A stretch of DNA of 64,000 bases from Otis tarda (lineage: Eukaryota > Chordata > Aves > Otidiformes > Otididae): contig CM048552.1 of NCBI GenBank assembly GCA_026413225.1, forward strand, positions 826,001 to 890,000. Reading direction: 5' to 3'. The position numbers and the translations under genes are program-made. The notes beneath the pieces are model-generated. The model did no database searches. It was not told where the DNA came from and saw only the letters and a list, made by a program, of their open reading frames with translations. This document shows positions 11,671 through 24,617 of this stretch, piece after piece (within the stretch, counting starts at the first letter, position 1; the number at the start of each line of letters is the position of its first letter).

Positions 11671-14027
11671 TGCGTTTCCAGAGGGTTCTGTGGTGGAGCT
11701 GGCAGGGGTTTGGGTGCTCTTTGCTCTGGGGGCAGGAAGCAACAGGGACCTCTCGTTCCTGGAGCTCCCCTCCGTCCCCCCTTCCCTTGGGATCCTGGCA
11801 GGTGTCAGTCTTGTCTCCGGGGATTTCACACCACTGGGGTTTCCTGTTGGGTGTCCCAGTATGTCCCACAGCGGCGTCTCCTGCGCTGGGCTGGAGCTTT
11901 CTTGAGCAAAAATGAATTTTCTAAACAGGGAAACGTTAGCGTCTCTCCTGAGAAGAGGTAATCGGTGAGCTGCATTGCTGCGCTTAAAAAAATAAATAGA
12001 TAAGGGAGAGGGAGTGGGCTTTTAGGCTTTATTCCTCTTTTATTTCCCACTTTACAGGACGATGAACGTTCACCGTGGCGGCTCCTTCCCTCGTGCGGAC
12101 ACGCGATGTGGGCAGCCGTGCCACCGCGCCGCAGTTGCTTGTTCCCTATGAGTCAGCTGCCAGTGCTTTGGGGTGAGGGGCGTGAGGGCCTCGCCGTCCG
12201 GAGACGCGCTGAATGGCGGGGAGAGCGCGGGACGCGTTCCCTGCGCGCTTTGCGTGGAGGGGCGCCGGGGCTGGGTGCCCACGCTGCTCCCGCCTTGCGC
12301 TTGGCGCTCCCATTGCTGACTGAAGTCGTGTTCCTGGTGTTGCTTGCTGTTGTCACTCTAAAAAAAACCAAAAATAACCAAGCTTTTGTGGGTTGAAGAG
12401 GACCGAAGGGGAAGCTGGGGTTTTCCGAGTGGCGTGTCGGCCTTCAGCTGCCTTCCCTTATATAGACACAGCCGCTGCGCCCGCCTGCCCGGCGTGAAGG
12501 GATGCGAAGCAGCGGTGCCGGCGCTGGACGCGCCCAGAGGAGCCGCCCTGCCTGCCAGCTCTTGGGGTGCCCCCGCCCCGCACGTCCCTGAGGAGCTGGG
12601 CACGCTCCCGAAACTTCCTGGCGCGTGCCGAGCCTCCCCAGCGGTGCCCGGGGAGACCTGCCGCCTCTTCCGCCTTGCCGCGGCTTCTGGAAGGGTCTGG
12701 GGCCCTGCGGGTGCCGACCGCCGCGTGGGGAGGAGGCCGAGCAGAGCCAGGGCCTAGCTGTACGCGGCATTCCCGGGATAACCCAAGATCCCTTCTCTCG
12801 GCCCGTTTACAGCCTGGCTGAGCGACGGCTGCGGTAAAGGGTGCGTGCGTCACCTCTGCCTGAAGCCGCGGGAGAAAGCCGCAGTCTCACTTCCCTGTTT
12901 CTCCCTTCAGCCGCGCCGGGAGAGCGGCCTGCGCAGTGGTTTCCTTTACTGGAAGCAGCGAGGGTCCCAGTGTCCCTGCGTACGGACCTCCCGTCCCCTG
13001 ACCCCTGGCAGCGTCTCGGAAGCGAGGGGTCGGCAGCACGGGGGTCGGTGCCGCTTCTGAGGCGTCACCCAGCGCAGGCGCTGCCTGTGTGGCCGTGGGT
13101 GACCCCGAATCCTCGCCCTGACTCTGCGCGGGGCAGGGGGACGAGCTCGGCCCCGGATGAGCAGCTCTGCACCGCCGTGCGCGGCGCGGGGGGCCTGCGC
13201 CTGCGCGGTGGGACCGGAGCGGCTGGGTGGAGAGCCGATGCCCTCGCGTGAAGGCCTCGTGGAGAGGGGCTCCGGGCGGACGCCTGCCGTGCCGTGCCGC
13301 TGCCGCGGCGAGCGCCCGCAGGGCTGCCCCTCGCTCGGGAGGGCGGCAGCTGCCGTTCTCTTTCGAGGGGAGAGCTTTGTGGGGGCTCTGCCCGGCAGGG
13401 TTTTTGTTTCACTCGCCGACACGGCGCGTGCTCCCTGACGCTGCTGCCCTTACCCTGCCTCCCTCTTCGGCTCCTGCGCTCTCCCGGCAGCGCTGGCAGA
13501 GCCCGGCGTGCCACTGTGGCCGTAGGAGCTGCCGCTTGTGCCTCCCCAGGGACCCCCGGCGAGGTCCCCAGCTGCTGCCCCCCTCCTCGCCTTCAGCCCC
13601 GCTCTGCTGCGGTCTTCATCAGGGCAAAGCGGTCCAACCCTGACATCTCCTCAAAATCCACTCCCTCGGCTGGGCGGACTGGGGAACGTTCACGTTTTAG
13701 CAGCCTGCAGCTTTTAAAGGGTGCTGTGACTCCAACTCTGGCTTCTCCGGGCCCTGGAGAAACCGTCCCGTGCGGGAAGCAGGAGGCTGGGGGGCCTCGA
13801 CCGCAGCCCCCGTGCTGCCCTGGGCTCCCTGCCTCCGGCTCTGTCCCCGGGTCGGTTCCTGGGAGCGCGGCGGCGTGGTGCTCGGCCCCCAGGGTGAGCG
13901 GAGGCGGGTCCGGGGTCTCCGGCGGTGCGGTGCGCAGCCATGCGTGCCTGCGGCCGGGCGCGGCGCTGCCCTGGTGCAGGGCTATGGGGAGCTGCGGGGG
14001 TTGGTCCGGTGCTTTATTCCGTGTGTT

Positions 14028-14051
14028 GGTTTTTGGTTGGTTGGTTGCTTT
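14028..14051 (+). repeat. T/G-rich (TTGG)n low-complexity tract
   Basis: Short run ttggtttttggttggttggt with no coding context. Confidence 0.6.
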
Positions 14052-15828
14052 GTTTTCTTGCAGCACGGATGTTTCACTCTTGTTTTCTTCTCCCCTCGTT
14101 GTTTTAAGGACAAAAGTTATTTTTCCTTTTGCTGCGTCCCCTGGTGCTGGCCGAGCCGTTTGCCGCGGTTTGCTCTGCACCCCGCCGGCGTGGCTGGCGG
14201 TGGGATGCTCCGCGCTGTGAGCGTTCGGCCGCAGCCGGGGCGGGACGGCAGGGTCTGGGCCGCGCACGCCGTCTTCCTTTTCTGTGCAGCCTTGGGGAGG
14301 GCGCGTAGCGGCCCCGTCCAGCGCAGCGCGAGCTTGCGGCTCCCGGCTGAGGGTGAGGGAGGTCCAAAACGTGTGCGAGTGCCCGAGGTGGCCCTGGCCT
14401 GGGGACAGGACTGCAGCGCTCCGGTCAGAGCGGCCCTGTCGGACCCAAAACCACGACAGAGCAATTCAGGGAGTTCCCGGCGTCCGGGAGGGAGCTGCTC
14501 GATATGTTCCTGGGGTTACTGCGCGCTGGTGCGTCAACGGCGTGGCTGCTGGTGGCCTCGTCCTGGGGGGAGCACGCTGGCCTTCCCGTCAGAGCGTTTC
14601 CTCTCGCAGCCCTCCCTTTCTCCTTCACCGAAACCCTGTGCCGTGGAGTTATTTCGCGTGGCTGCCCTGCTGTGTCTCGGCCCGTGAGGGCTTCGGGGTT
14701 TGTGGAGTTTTCCAAGCAGGGCGTGACTGGAAGGGAGCTCCCACCACATCCGCAGACAGAGGGCGAACCCCCGTCGGTCTCTTCGGGAGCGTCATTGCAC
14801 GCCGCCCCGAAGGGACAAACCGGTCTCCTCGCCCTGGCGTCGGGCAGAAGGAGGATGAGGAAGGCGCTCTGGAGGAGGGGGAAGAGTAGGAAGATTGCGT
14901 GCTGGTCTTGGGTCGCTTCCCAGCAGCGCCTGCTGGAAAATGTGGACCCCCCGCTTCCAGGGTCCCGTGGGAGGGATGTGGAGCTGGCGGGCCCGTCCCG
15001 GCTCCTGCCGCAGCCTGGCTGACCCCTGCCGTGGTTCGGGGGGTGCCTGCGGGGTTTGAGACCCTTAGCAGGCTGGGCGGGCTCCTGGGTGCACAGCGCC
15101 CCCGGCCCCAGGTGCTGCTTTGCTGATGGTCCTGGCTTTTCTCCGGAACCTTCTCTCCCTCATCCAGCTCTTCCTCAGGGCTGGGTGCTGGGGAGGAGAC
15201 GCAGAGGGCGTCCTCCCGCAGAGCCAGCGCCGCTGCGGGGCGGAGTGGGGAGCTGGGGCGGCCCTGGCACCCGCAGCGGCGCTGGGATGGGGGGTGCTGA
15301 TGGAGCTCGGGGCGGCAGCGCTCTCAGGAGGAGGCGGCGGCTCTGCGTGGTCCTGAAGCAACCTGGGCTTGGACACTGCGATCTGCGCCTCGTAGGGGCC
15401 GATCCCCGCAGCGCCGCTCCCGCTGCCGGGGAACCCAGCTGTGCGGGAATTCCTCGTCGCACGGAAACCTTCAGCGGTGTCGGAGGAAAAGGCTGAAGCC
15501 TGCCCGCAAACTGGGGCTGTGCCCGCGTGACGGAGGCGTTCCTGTGCTGGCGGCGACACGGCAAAGCCCGGAGCCTGGCTGGAATCGTCCTGGGGACAGC
15601 TCATTTGCCTCAGCTCTCGGGACGAGTTGTGAAATCTGACTTAGCAAATGCGGTAAGGGAGCTTGTCAGCGGTGCCGGCGGGGCGCGGTGCAGCCGCCCT
15701 CCGGCCTGCTGAGCCCCTTCCCCGTTCCCCAGGGGTTCGGCACCAACTTTTCTCCTCGTTTCCAGCGGCGCTGGGCGTTGCGGAGCCCGGCCCCGTGCAG
15801 GCGAGCGAGCTCCCCGCTCCGTCTGCGC

Positions 15829-15900
15829 TGTGGGGGCCCGGGGCTGTCCCCGTGTGGGGGCCCGGGGCTGTCCCCGTGTGGGGGCCCGGGGCTGTCCCCG
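15829..15900 (+). repeat. 24-bp tandem repeat, three exact copies
   Basis: Unit tgtgggggcccggggctgtc plus cccg, repeated three times without mismatch. Each unit is partly self-complementary (ggggcccgggg against cccc), so it can fold into hairpins. Confidence 0.9.
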
Positions 15901-16501
15901 TGAGCTCGCCTGGTTGTTGAGAGGTTGTTTTCCGCGCTGCGATAACGCGTAGGAGAGCGCGCGAGGGGCTTTCTGTCTCTCTGGGCCTCGACAGCCCCGC
16001 GCGCCGCGGGACTCGGTGGACGCTCGTGGGCCGAGTGTCGTCACTTTTCATTGACGCAACGTTGCTAAAAACAGGGAGAAGTGGCACGGTGCTCCCTGCC
16101 CGTGGCCCTCACCCCTCCGGGCTGCGAGGGCTCGCGGCGGTGACCTACAGCCAGCGCTGGCTCCCATAACTGGCGTTGCACCGAGCCCGAGAGGATGCTG
16201 CCAAGGAGCTGAAACGGTAAAATCTAAGGTCAGCTGTTTCTGTGAACTGCGGCACTGCGTTGTTGAGTGAGGAGTCTGCGCTCGCTTCTTTCCTTTTTGG
16301 AAATGATTTGGGTTTGGTTAGGCTGGAACCCAGAGAGCGCTTCACGAACAAGACAAGCGGTCATGGCATCCCCGGTGCCGAGGGAGCCCCGCGAGCCCGC
16401 GGGACCCCCGATGCCGGCGTGAGCCGTGCTGTTTTACAGCTAAGGGACGGGCTGTGGCGTAGTCTGAGCTGCAGGACCAGGCGGAACTCGGGGAGGTGCA
16501 G

Positions 16502-16525
16502 GTGAGGTACGCCGTGAGGTACGCC
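16502..16525 (+). repeat. 12-bp tandem duplication
   Basis: gtgaggtacgcc occurs twice head to tail without mismatch. Confidence 0.8.
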
Positions 16526-18230
16526 GTGCCTTCCATCCCTCGCCGCGCGTGTGTGCACCATCTGGTGAGCAGCCCCCGTGGGAACGAGGGCGGGGCAGCG
16601 GTGCGTTGGATCTCGGCGATGTTCAGGGTCTCCTGTAACAACTTCTCACTGAATTTTCCTGGCGGAACAGCAGCGAGGACGAGCGGTTGCTGTTTGGAGT
16701 CCGACAGGTATCGCAGGGCTGGAAGCTGCTCGCCTGTGGCTGCAGGCAGGGAGCAGGCCGCAGCGCAGACGTCCTCGTGAAGCGCGCTTCTCTTCGGCCG
16801 GGGCTCTCCTCCGCTCTTTACAGGATGGGAATTTCACCCCCGCCAGAAGCGTCGCCCACCGAGCAGCGTTTCGTTTCCCGGTTCCGAAGGGTTAAGCTCC
16901 GTCGGGAAACGCGGCCCCTGGCTCGGAGCCGGGGGTTTGTGCCCATCCTCGCGCACCGTGCTGTGATGGCACTGCGGTTGCACCGTGTGGCGGGCAGAGC
17001 GGACTGTAAAGCGCGGCGGCGGCCCTGAGCGTCTGCTTGGGCTGCGCTCGCCCTGCACCACGTCGCTGTCCCCGCTCCGGACAGGGCGTTGGTGCCGCAG
17101 TTGTTCCTCCAGGCTCCCAGCTGTGATCTCAGCCGGCAGCTCTGACTCTGTTAAGCTCTCCCTGTTGGGCTCTGCCGTCAGCTCCGAATTGTGATTTCAT
17201 TTGCGTTCTTTCAGGAGATCCTGAAAGATCTGCACGGAAGCTCCTCAGGCCACGTGGAGACTCTTCTGGCCTTGTCCTTTGATCTCCCGGCTCCGCTTTG
17301 AGGGAGGCACCGGTTCTGCCGGCGTGGGCAGAGACAGGCGGCCAGGCCGGGAGCGAGGGATGTGCTCTGCCGCCTGCCCCGCGCCCGGGCGCTGTTAATT
17401 TTGGATGGCAGAGGAGAATTTTGTTTCCTGCTCGTAAGAATGAGATTGGTCAGTGTTTCCTCGCCTTGCCCATCAAAGAGCGTGTCCCCGCTCTGACAGG
17501 GGTGGTGGATGTGCTTCAGAGTGCCTAAAAGCTTGGAGCGAAGTCAGCCTGCTAGCCTGAGTCTGTGCTGGGAGTGCGCTCTTCCTGCTGGGCTTACTGG
17601 GAGGCTCTCAGCGCCGTGCCGCTGTCCTTCCCACGCAGCTCCAGTGACCTCAGGAGGCACCCGTGCCTCTTCCAGGCTTTCTAGGTAATCCGTGTGCGCA
17701 GGGTGAGCAGCGTTCCTCTCCCGGAGAGGCGACGTGCCCGGGCTGCGGAGTTCAGCCCGGCTCAGCCCATCGCTCTGCTATGGTGGCTGCTGCTTCAGAG
17801 AGCGCGCTGGGTTCGCAGAGCGTGCCGGGTTCGGAGAGCGCGCCCGCTGCGCTGAGGAGCTGTCGGTGCAGAAGCTGGAGGCCGGGGGGAAGGTTAGCTC
17901 TCCGTCCCAGAGCGGCCTGTCGTTGATGGTGTTCTCGGTTCTCCTTCCCCTCAGCCCCTTCCCCTCCGCGCTGGGTGCCTGGCTCATAGCGAGAGGTTCC
18001 TGCGGGAACCGCGCTGCTTGCTTCTCCTTAATCCTCCCGCGGCTCTGCCGCAGCGCCCTGCGTCCTGCTGCCCGGCCAGCTCCGGGCACGTCCTCCCGCT
18101 TCCGGAGGTGGCTGCTCCTTCGCCCCGGTGCTCCTCCTGCCTGCACGCGGAGCCGGAAAGCCGGAGATACTCCTTGCGGCCGGCCCCAGCAAGAGGCCTC
18201 TTGGGAAGGGTTTGCGTCGCACGGGCCGGT

Positions 18231-18310
18231 GGTGGTTTGGAGATTCGGACGAGGGGCTGCGAAGTGGGCGGGTGGTTTGGAGATTCGGACGAGGGGCTGC
18301 GCAGTGGGCG
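18231..18310 (+). repeat. 40-bp tandem duplication
   Basis: Two adjacent 40-bp copies (ggtggtttggagattcggac...) with one difference (gaag in the first, gcag in the second). Confidence 0.9.
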
Positions 18311-19618
18311 GGTGTCTTGCTGGTGGGTCGGTGCCGAAGCAGCAGACCCTGGCGATTGCGTAGCTTTCCGCCCCTGAGGACAGGGAGAGCCGCGTCCTCA
18401 TCCGCTGTGGCTCTCCGGTGATGGTCAGTTTGCGCGGCATCCCGGTGTTCCCAGCTAGACGATCACGGTTACCGGGACGGGGGGAAGGACTGGATCAATC
18501 AAATAAATCCCAGTTTAGGGAAGACCGCGGTCCCCGGGTGCTCTGCTCCGGGCTGGCTGGCGACAGGTGCGTTCCTTGCTGCAGGGGGTGCCATGGACGG
18601 CGTTTCCCCTCCCTCTTCCAGTGAGGCAGGCGGAAGCTCTCGCGGTTTTCTCACTCGAATCCCTCTGCTTGCAGTTGGAGAGGCGATGGAGCGGTCTCCG
18701 CACGGCCACCTCGTACAGCGGCGCCGGGGCAGCCGAAACGCCGCTGGTGGGACTGGGCACGGCGGTCTCCGGAAGAGCCCTTCCCACCACCTCGTGGCAC
18801 TGCGTGCTGGGGACAGTGGCCGTTCGGCAGGGCCACGCGCTTGTCGCTGTGCCGGTGGCACTGCTTTCTAGCAGGGCTGGTAACGTCTTCCTGAGAGCGT
18901 CTCCTCCCGTTCCAGCGCGTAACGCAAGCCGCTCAGTGGGCCCGGCGCTGCCGGCTCTGGCGGAGGCACCCGCGGAAGCTGACCGTGATTCAGTTTCTGC
19001 GTCTCGCGCCCCGGCAGTTCTCGGCGTTGTCACTCTCAGCACAGTTTGGTTTTTCCCCCCCTGAAGGCGCCACGCTCCCCAGGCTGGCAGCAGCCCCGAG
19101 CCCGCGGTTCCTCCCCGCAGCCGCCTCCTGCGCAGGGCAGCGGGAACAAAGGCCCCTTCTGCTGTTGTGGGAGATGTTGATCCTGGCAGGCTCTGTGGAT
19201 GGAAACGATCCCTGAGACAAACCCAGCCGGAGCTGGGGTCACCCTGCGTGTCCTGGCGTGCTTGAGGAGGGAGAGACCTGGGCTGTCCGCGTGTGAGGCG
19301 GTGAGGAGCAGTCCGGTCTGCGTTTTGGTGTTTGCGCCCCGTGCGTGCTGCCCGGCGAGATGGACGGCGTGCCCTTAGGCCGGAGGGGTGCTGGCGTTTT
19401 GTGTTCTGTCCTAAAGCTTGGAGCTGGTTCTGTTCTGCGCTGTGTCTGGCTTGCTTCTCAGTCTTTCTGTTAAACACAAACCCTCGCCCGGGTTTGGTAG
19501 CAGAAGGATGTGGGAGATCCAGAGTGCTTCTGGGTGCTGCCGCTCTGGAGAGCATCAGGAGCGGAACAAAGCAGTGAAAGCAGGTTTGCCTCAAAATACA
19601 AATCATTGCAAGAATCTC

Positions 19619-19880
19619 GGCTCTCCCCGGAGCCTCCTCTGCTCCAGGCTGAGCAGCCCCAGCTCTCCCAGCCCGGCCGCACAGCAGAGCTGCTCCAGCC
19701 CTCCCAGCATCTGCGTGGCCTCCAGTCGGTCCATGTCCTCCACGTCCAAGGGCAGAATCCCCTCCCTCGCCCGCTGCCCGCGCTGTGGGGACGCAGCCCA
19801 GGGTGCCGTTGGTTTCTGGGCTGCCAGCGCCCGTTGCCGGCTCACGTTGAGCTTCTCGCCCACCAGCACCCCCAGTCCTT
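19619..19880 (-). mobile_element. CR1 LINE internal fragment
   Basis: Complement of the CR1 region upstream of the 3' end: ccccggagcctcctctgctc, ctggcctccagtcggtccatg-type sequence, and ttgagcttctcgcccaccag. It lacks the terminal 3' segment seen in other copies, so it is a remnant cut at both ends. Confidence 0.85.
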
Positions 19881-22800
19881 GGGTCTGGGTCGTTGGTCAC
19901 TGGTTGTTTCTGGTGCGCTGCTGGGAGGACCCCAGGGCAGGTTCCCAGCTCTGCGTGCCGGTGCCCGAGGCCCTGCGGCAGCTTGCGGGGGTTTGTGGAG
20001 GATTTTGGGAGGCAAGGGCTGTCCCAGGTTGAGGATGGCCCTGAAGCCGGTGCAGACAGGCTCACACCAGAGCCGCTCCGCGGGCGCTCGGGCACGGCTG
20101 CCCCTCGGGCTCTGGCTTCGGAGCGGTGCGGGTTCGCCGGGAGCAGCAGGGCGGCTCCGTGCCCTCCCTCTGCTCTCGGCAACCAGCCGCCGGAGGATGA
20201 TGTCCTCTGCCTGTTGTGTTCGGGGAGCTCCGAGGCCGCCTTCAGCTTTTTGTGACCCTGCAGGAAGGTAGCGCCGGCGTCCCGGGAGAGGGAGGGCGCT
20301 GGCTGTCCCTGCCAGGCGCAGGGAGGTGGCGGCGCGGGGCCTCTCCCGGATCCTGGGCCATGCAGCCAGCGTTGGGCACGATGGGACCCGTGCGACCCGT
20401 TCGGCACGGAGCTGCCCGGTGCCGAGCAGAGCGGGTTTCTGCAGGGCCCGCCGGGTCCCCGCTGGCTCCGCCGGGCTGTGGCGGGGCAGAGCAGCCCTCG
20501 GCGCAGCACGTGCTGTTTTTAGGCCTCGGGGAAACGTTGGTGGCGCGGCACCGTAATTATCAGGACAGGGTGCCAGCGGAGCTGGCTAACGGTTCCCCAG
20601 GGAAGCAACTGGAATTTGGCAGCAGGTAAAAATAGAGCAGGTTCCTCCCCAGAACGCTTTTAGCAGCTCGCCACGCGCCCGCCGAGCCGTGCGTGGGCCG
20701 CGCTGTTTGCTCTGCGCCTGCGTGTGACGGCCGGGGATTGCCGCAGAGCCACTCGGCGGGCCGCGGTCGGGCTGGCCGCGTGGGAGCTCTGCGCCGACCC
20801 CGCGGCGCGGAGAGGAAGGGATGCTAAAACTGGGGCGGGGGAGACCAGCTCCGTCTCTCCATGCGGACACAGCTGGGCACTGGCTCCGCTCCTCTGGGAA
20901 GGATTCAGGCAGCAGCGTGGCCCTGGGCGCTGCCCCGGCTGCGGCGCTGGGTGCCGTCCCGGCGAGGCGTTATTTTTGTCGCAGGCGGAAAGTCTGTGGG
21001 GGCGGTGACGGTGCCGTGAGGCCGCTCGCCGGCGGAGCCAGGGATGCAGTCGCGGCTCGGCCGCCTCCGGCCGCCGCGTCGGCTCTGCCGAAAGCCCTGG
21101 GATTAACTGCGGAGCCCGGCAGCGCCTCCGACGCGGGGCTTCACGGACCGCGCGTGGCTGTGACGCGGCAGGACTGGGTCAGGGCGCGGGCGGCGAGGTC
21201 TCCCGTGGCGTCACCACCCAGCGTTCCTTCAGCGGGCGCGTGCCCCGCGCCGTGTCCGTCTGGGAATCGTCTCCTCGCCTGGTCCGCCTGGGAAAGGAGT
21301 GGTTGGGCCCTTGTCACGTCGGTAACCCGGGCCGCCCGGCCCTTCCCCCAGACAGCGGCAGTCTGCCTCGCGCGGCCTTTTCTGACCCGTTTGGACTCCC
21401 GCGCTGTTGCTGTGTTGCAGCCGAAGCTGCGGCTCCCTGACAAGGCGCGCGGGCCGGGGCGCAGCGCCTGCCCCAGACCTGGGCCCCTGGGCGCCCGGGA
21501 GGGGATGGCCGGCGCGTCCTGTGCCGCTGAGCACCCTCGCAGCCGCGCCGGGCTCGTCTGGCGGCTGCGCCTGCTCTGCAGCGCCCGGCGTCGCGCCGCA
21601 GCCGCACCCGGCGTTGGGGCGAGGAGGAAGTGGGGTAAAAAAGGGAATTAAAGCGATGCTGGCGCGTACCGCCGCTTCCGCTTTCTCGGTTCGCGCCGCG
21701 CCGGGGAAGAGCGAGGGCCGAGTTAACGCTGCAGTGACCAGGTCTGTTCCTGGATTTCTTAGTGATTCCCACTTGGAGTGGGCATCGTTTTGGGGCGGAC
21801 AGGGTCCCCCCTCAGGGCCCCGGCTCAGCGCGTGCTCCCTGGACAGCTGTCCTCCCAGTTTGTCCGCGGATTCCCACCGTTTCTCCCTCGCAGAGCCCCC
21901 GCGTGCCCGTAGCGCTGGCCAGAGCCGTAGCGGGCTCCCGGGTGCTGTGCTCGCCCTCCCCTCCGCGCCGCTCCGACGCCTTTCTCTGCCGCCGAGGCCC
22001 TGAAGCGGCGCGGGGGGCGCACCCGAAGCGGCGAGGCTCGCCCCGTGCGAGGAGCTCGCTGGAAGCCCGCAGGCGTGCCCGGGGCCGGGGAGATGGTGCT
22101 TCCCAGAGCCGTCCTCGCGGCCCCTCCGGCGGCCCAGCGGCGCCCAGTACCGCGCAGCCCCGCAGCCGGAGGAGCCCCGGTGCGCTCGGCGTTCAGACGC
22201 CCGCTGACAGTTGTGTGACGCTAAGAACCGTGATTATTTTTATTTTCTATTTTGTGGGATGAGTGAATCTGCGTCGGGCGGCCTCGTCACGCGGCGAGCT
22301 TTCCTTGCGCCAGGGACCGCGGCGAGCGGGGAGTGCCGTGGCGGGGCGGCCGGTCGGGAAGCGTTCCCCTGGTTGAGGCCCTGGGTGCCGCTGCTCCGGG
22401 CCCTCCCAGAGGGACGCTTGCGGACCCCCGGCGTGGAGGTTCCCTCCGCAGCACCAGCGTGGCTCTGGCCGGGCTGGGGTACAGCTCTGGCTTTTTGGCA
22501 AAGCCGATTCTCCAGAAGCTTTTGCCGAAGCGGCTCTTGAGCTGCGGTCGCGGAGATCTGGGAGCTGGGTTACACCCCGGACCGCCCTGCGCGGTGTAAG
22601 CCGGGCAAAGCTGGGTTAACGGGAGCCCCTCTGTGCGAGCGGGGTGGGGAGCCTGCGTGCGGTCAGCTCGGGCTGCGGGCCGTCACCCCCCGCTTCGGGC
22701 GGCGCACGGGGCTCACGCTGCCGTTCGGAGCCCGTTGCTCCCTCAGCACAGAGCAGAAGCCAGGGTTCGCACGAGTTTTCGGCTGGGGGCACTGGGTGGA

Positions 22801-24617
22801 GGATGCCGCTCCTGGCAGCGTCCGCTGCTCCGCGTCACTCCCGGGCCCTCCGGTTCGGAGGAGCCCCCCGGCGCCCGTCCCGCCTTCTCCGCCCTGCTCC
22901 TGGCGCAGTCGCGTTGCGGCTCTGCGGTTTGCCGTGCGCTCGTGCTTTTTAAAGAAGTTCCTGGGACCGCTGTGGCGACGGGCTCCTCCGAAGGGCCCGC
23001 GGGCTGGGAGCGGCGGGTGCGGGGGGCTCGGGCGGGCCGGGGCCCGGTGCGCGCGGAGGCCCCAGGCGTTTAGGAAAGGCCACCCGCTCGGCGCTGGAGG
23101 AGCGGCTCCAGAAGGGGCTGCGGGCGGGCAGGCGGCCGCGAACCCTTATCTCTGTCTCCCTGCCAGCCGCCGTCGGGCCGAGCAGCGCTTTCCTGGGACG
23201 AGCTGTCGGAAACAGGCGGGCTTTTTTGGTTTAATTACTTCCTCTGAGGCCCTAATGTTTCTAAAGATAAACACAGCTCTCCCCTTGGCGCAGCTCAAGG
23301 AACAGCGAAGCTTTACAAGGCGCGACGCTCCGTATCGGCGTGTACCGTGCCCCCTCTCCAAATCTGCGGTTTGTTTTGCAGGCGGTAATCAATCTTTCCT
23401 CCTGCTTCCTGCCCGGGACGCTTTATTTCATGGGGAACGGGAGGTCCTGCCCAGCCGGTCCTTCCTGGACCCCGGGATCCTTCCCGACCCGCTCAGCTCC
23501 CCGTGCTGGGGCAGCCATCAGGGCAGCTGAGCGTTTTCCTGGGAGCACCGCGCTTCGGCACGTGCAGCGGGAGATCCCAGCGGCCCTTCCCACGGCGAGC
23601 CGGGGCGGCGGGAGCGCGGCCGGCTCCGGCTCCCCTCGCTCCCGGGGTTTTCTGGCCACGAGTCCTGGCCCCGGCGCGTTGGCACCTGGCAGGTCCTGTG
23701 GCGCGGAGCAGCCCCGGTCCCCAGCCGCCCCCGCTCGGCCGTGCGCCCGCCGGCCGGGGCAGACGGGGCGGCTCGCCGACACCTCTCGCCCTAATTTGGG
23801 AGCGAGTAAGAGCAGGTTTGAGGAAGGTAATGACAGCCCGAGGATGGGAGCGGGGGCCTGGGGAAGGAACGGCGTGAAAATAGAACGGCGAAGGGCTCTG
23901 CGAGGGAAAACACGCCGTCCGCTTCTTCAGAGGCTTTAATTTTGGCTCTTCTATAACCGTCCCCTTACTCAGCGGCGCGTGCGGAGCCTCCGAGAGCTGC
24001 GACGGGCAGCGGAGGTGCCACGCTGGGGAAACGCCAGCGGGTCCTCGCCGCCCCGCACCCGCTGGGCAGCGTCGTTCCCGCTGGCCCTTGCGGAGGATGT
24101 TCCGCCTGGGAGCCGGCACCCCGGGAACGGAGCGTTCTGCCTGCCCCTGGAAGCTGCTCCGGCGTCGGAAGGAGCGTTCCCAACAGGAGCTGGTCCTGTT
24201 CTGGTTGGAGTGGGATGCAGACAGCTTGCTGCACCACCCAGTCCTGCGTTCGATCCCAGCCCAAGCTGTTTGTCCTTGCGCTCAGACATCACCAAGGCAG
24301 TCGGTAAGCACTCAGTGACTGCATTTTTCCCCTAATTTCCTTTATTTAAATATTCCCAGAACAGGAGTTGGGGTTCTGGGTGCGACTTTGTCTCTCGGCA
24401 GAGACTTTCGCCTTCAAACACCGTCCCAAGGGCCTTCGTAACGTCCAGCAGTCCCTGCCTTGTCCCGCCCTGTCCCGCACACTGCGTCCGGGCGCGGGGG
24501 CCTCGGCTGCTGTGCGGCCGCTGGTGTTCCCGCGGGCCGAGCTGCGTGTCGTCCCAAGTTTCTTGTCCCGTGAAATTGCGTCGTGAAGTGAAGAAGCGCG
24601 AGTGGGTTACGGGAAGC
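19881..24617. other. Non-coding, no gene recognised
   Basis: CpG-rich sequence between two CR1 copies. No homology, RNA gene or convincing exon seen. A tRNA B-box-like string at about 24247-24257 has no cloverleaf around it. Confidence 0.6.

Larger units (their letters stand above)
11671..19618. other. Non-coding, no gene recognised
   Basis: GC-rich sequence containing the 24-bp, 12-bp and 40-bp tandem repeats and the TTGG tract. AATAAA motifs at about 11988 and 18499 have no gene attached to them. Confidence 0.6.

Noticed and set aside
11988..11993. AATAAA poly(A)-like signal (also near 18499, 26321 and 34165)
   Set aside because: No coding exon or transcript end could be linked to any of them; AT-rich hexamers occur by chance over this length.
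18515..20509. 664-codon open frame on the minus strand
   Set aside because: It runs through a CR1 fragment (19619-19880) and has biased Arg/Pro/Ala/Gly/Ser composition with no domain. Long stop-free stretches are expected in DNA this GC-rich.
24240..24262. tRNA B-box-like string (gcgttcgatccc)
   Set aside because: No matching A box, acceptor stem or cloverleaf on either strand; too little to call a tRNA or SINE.
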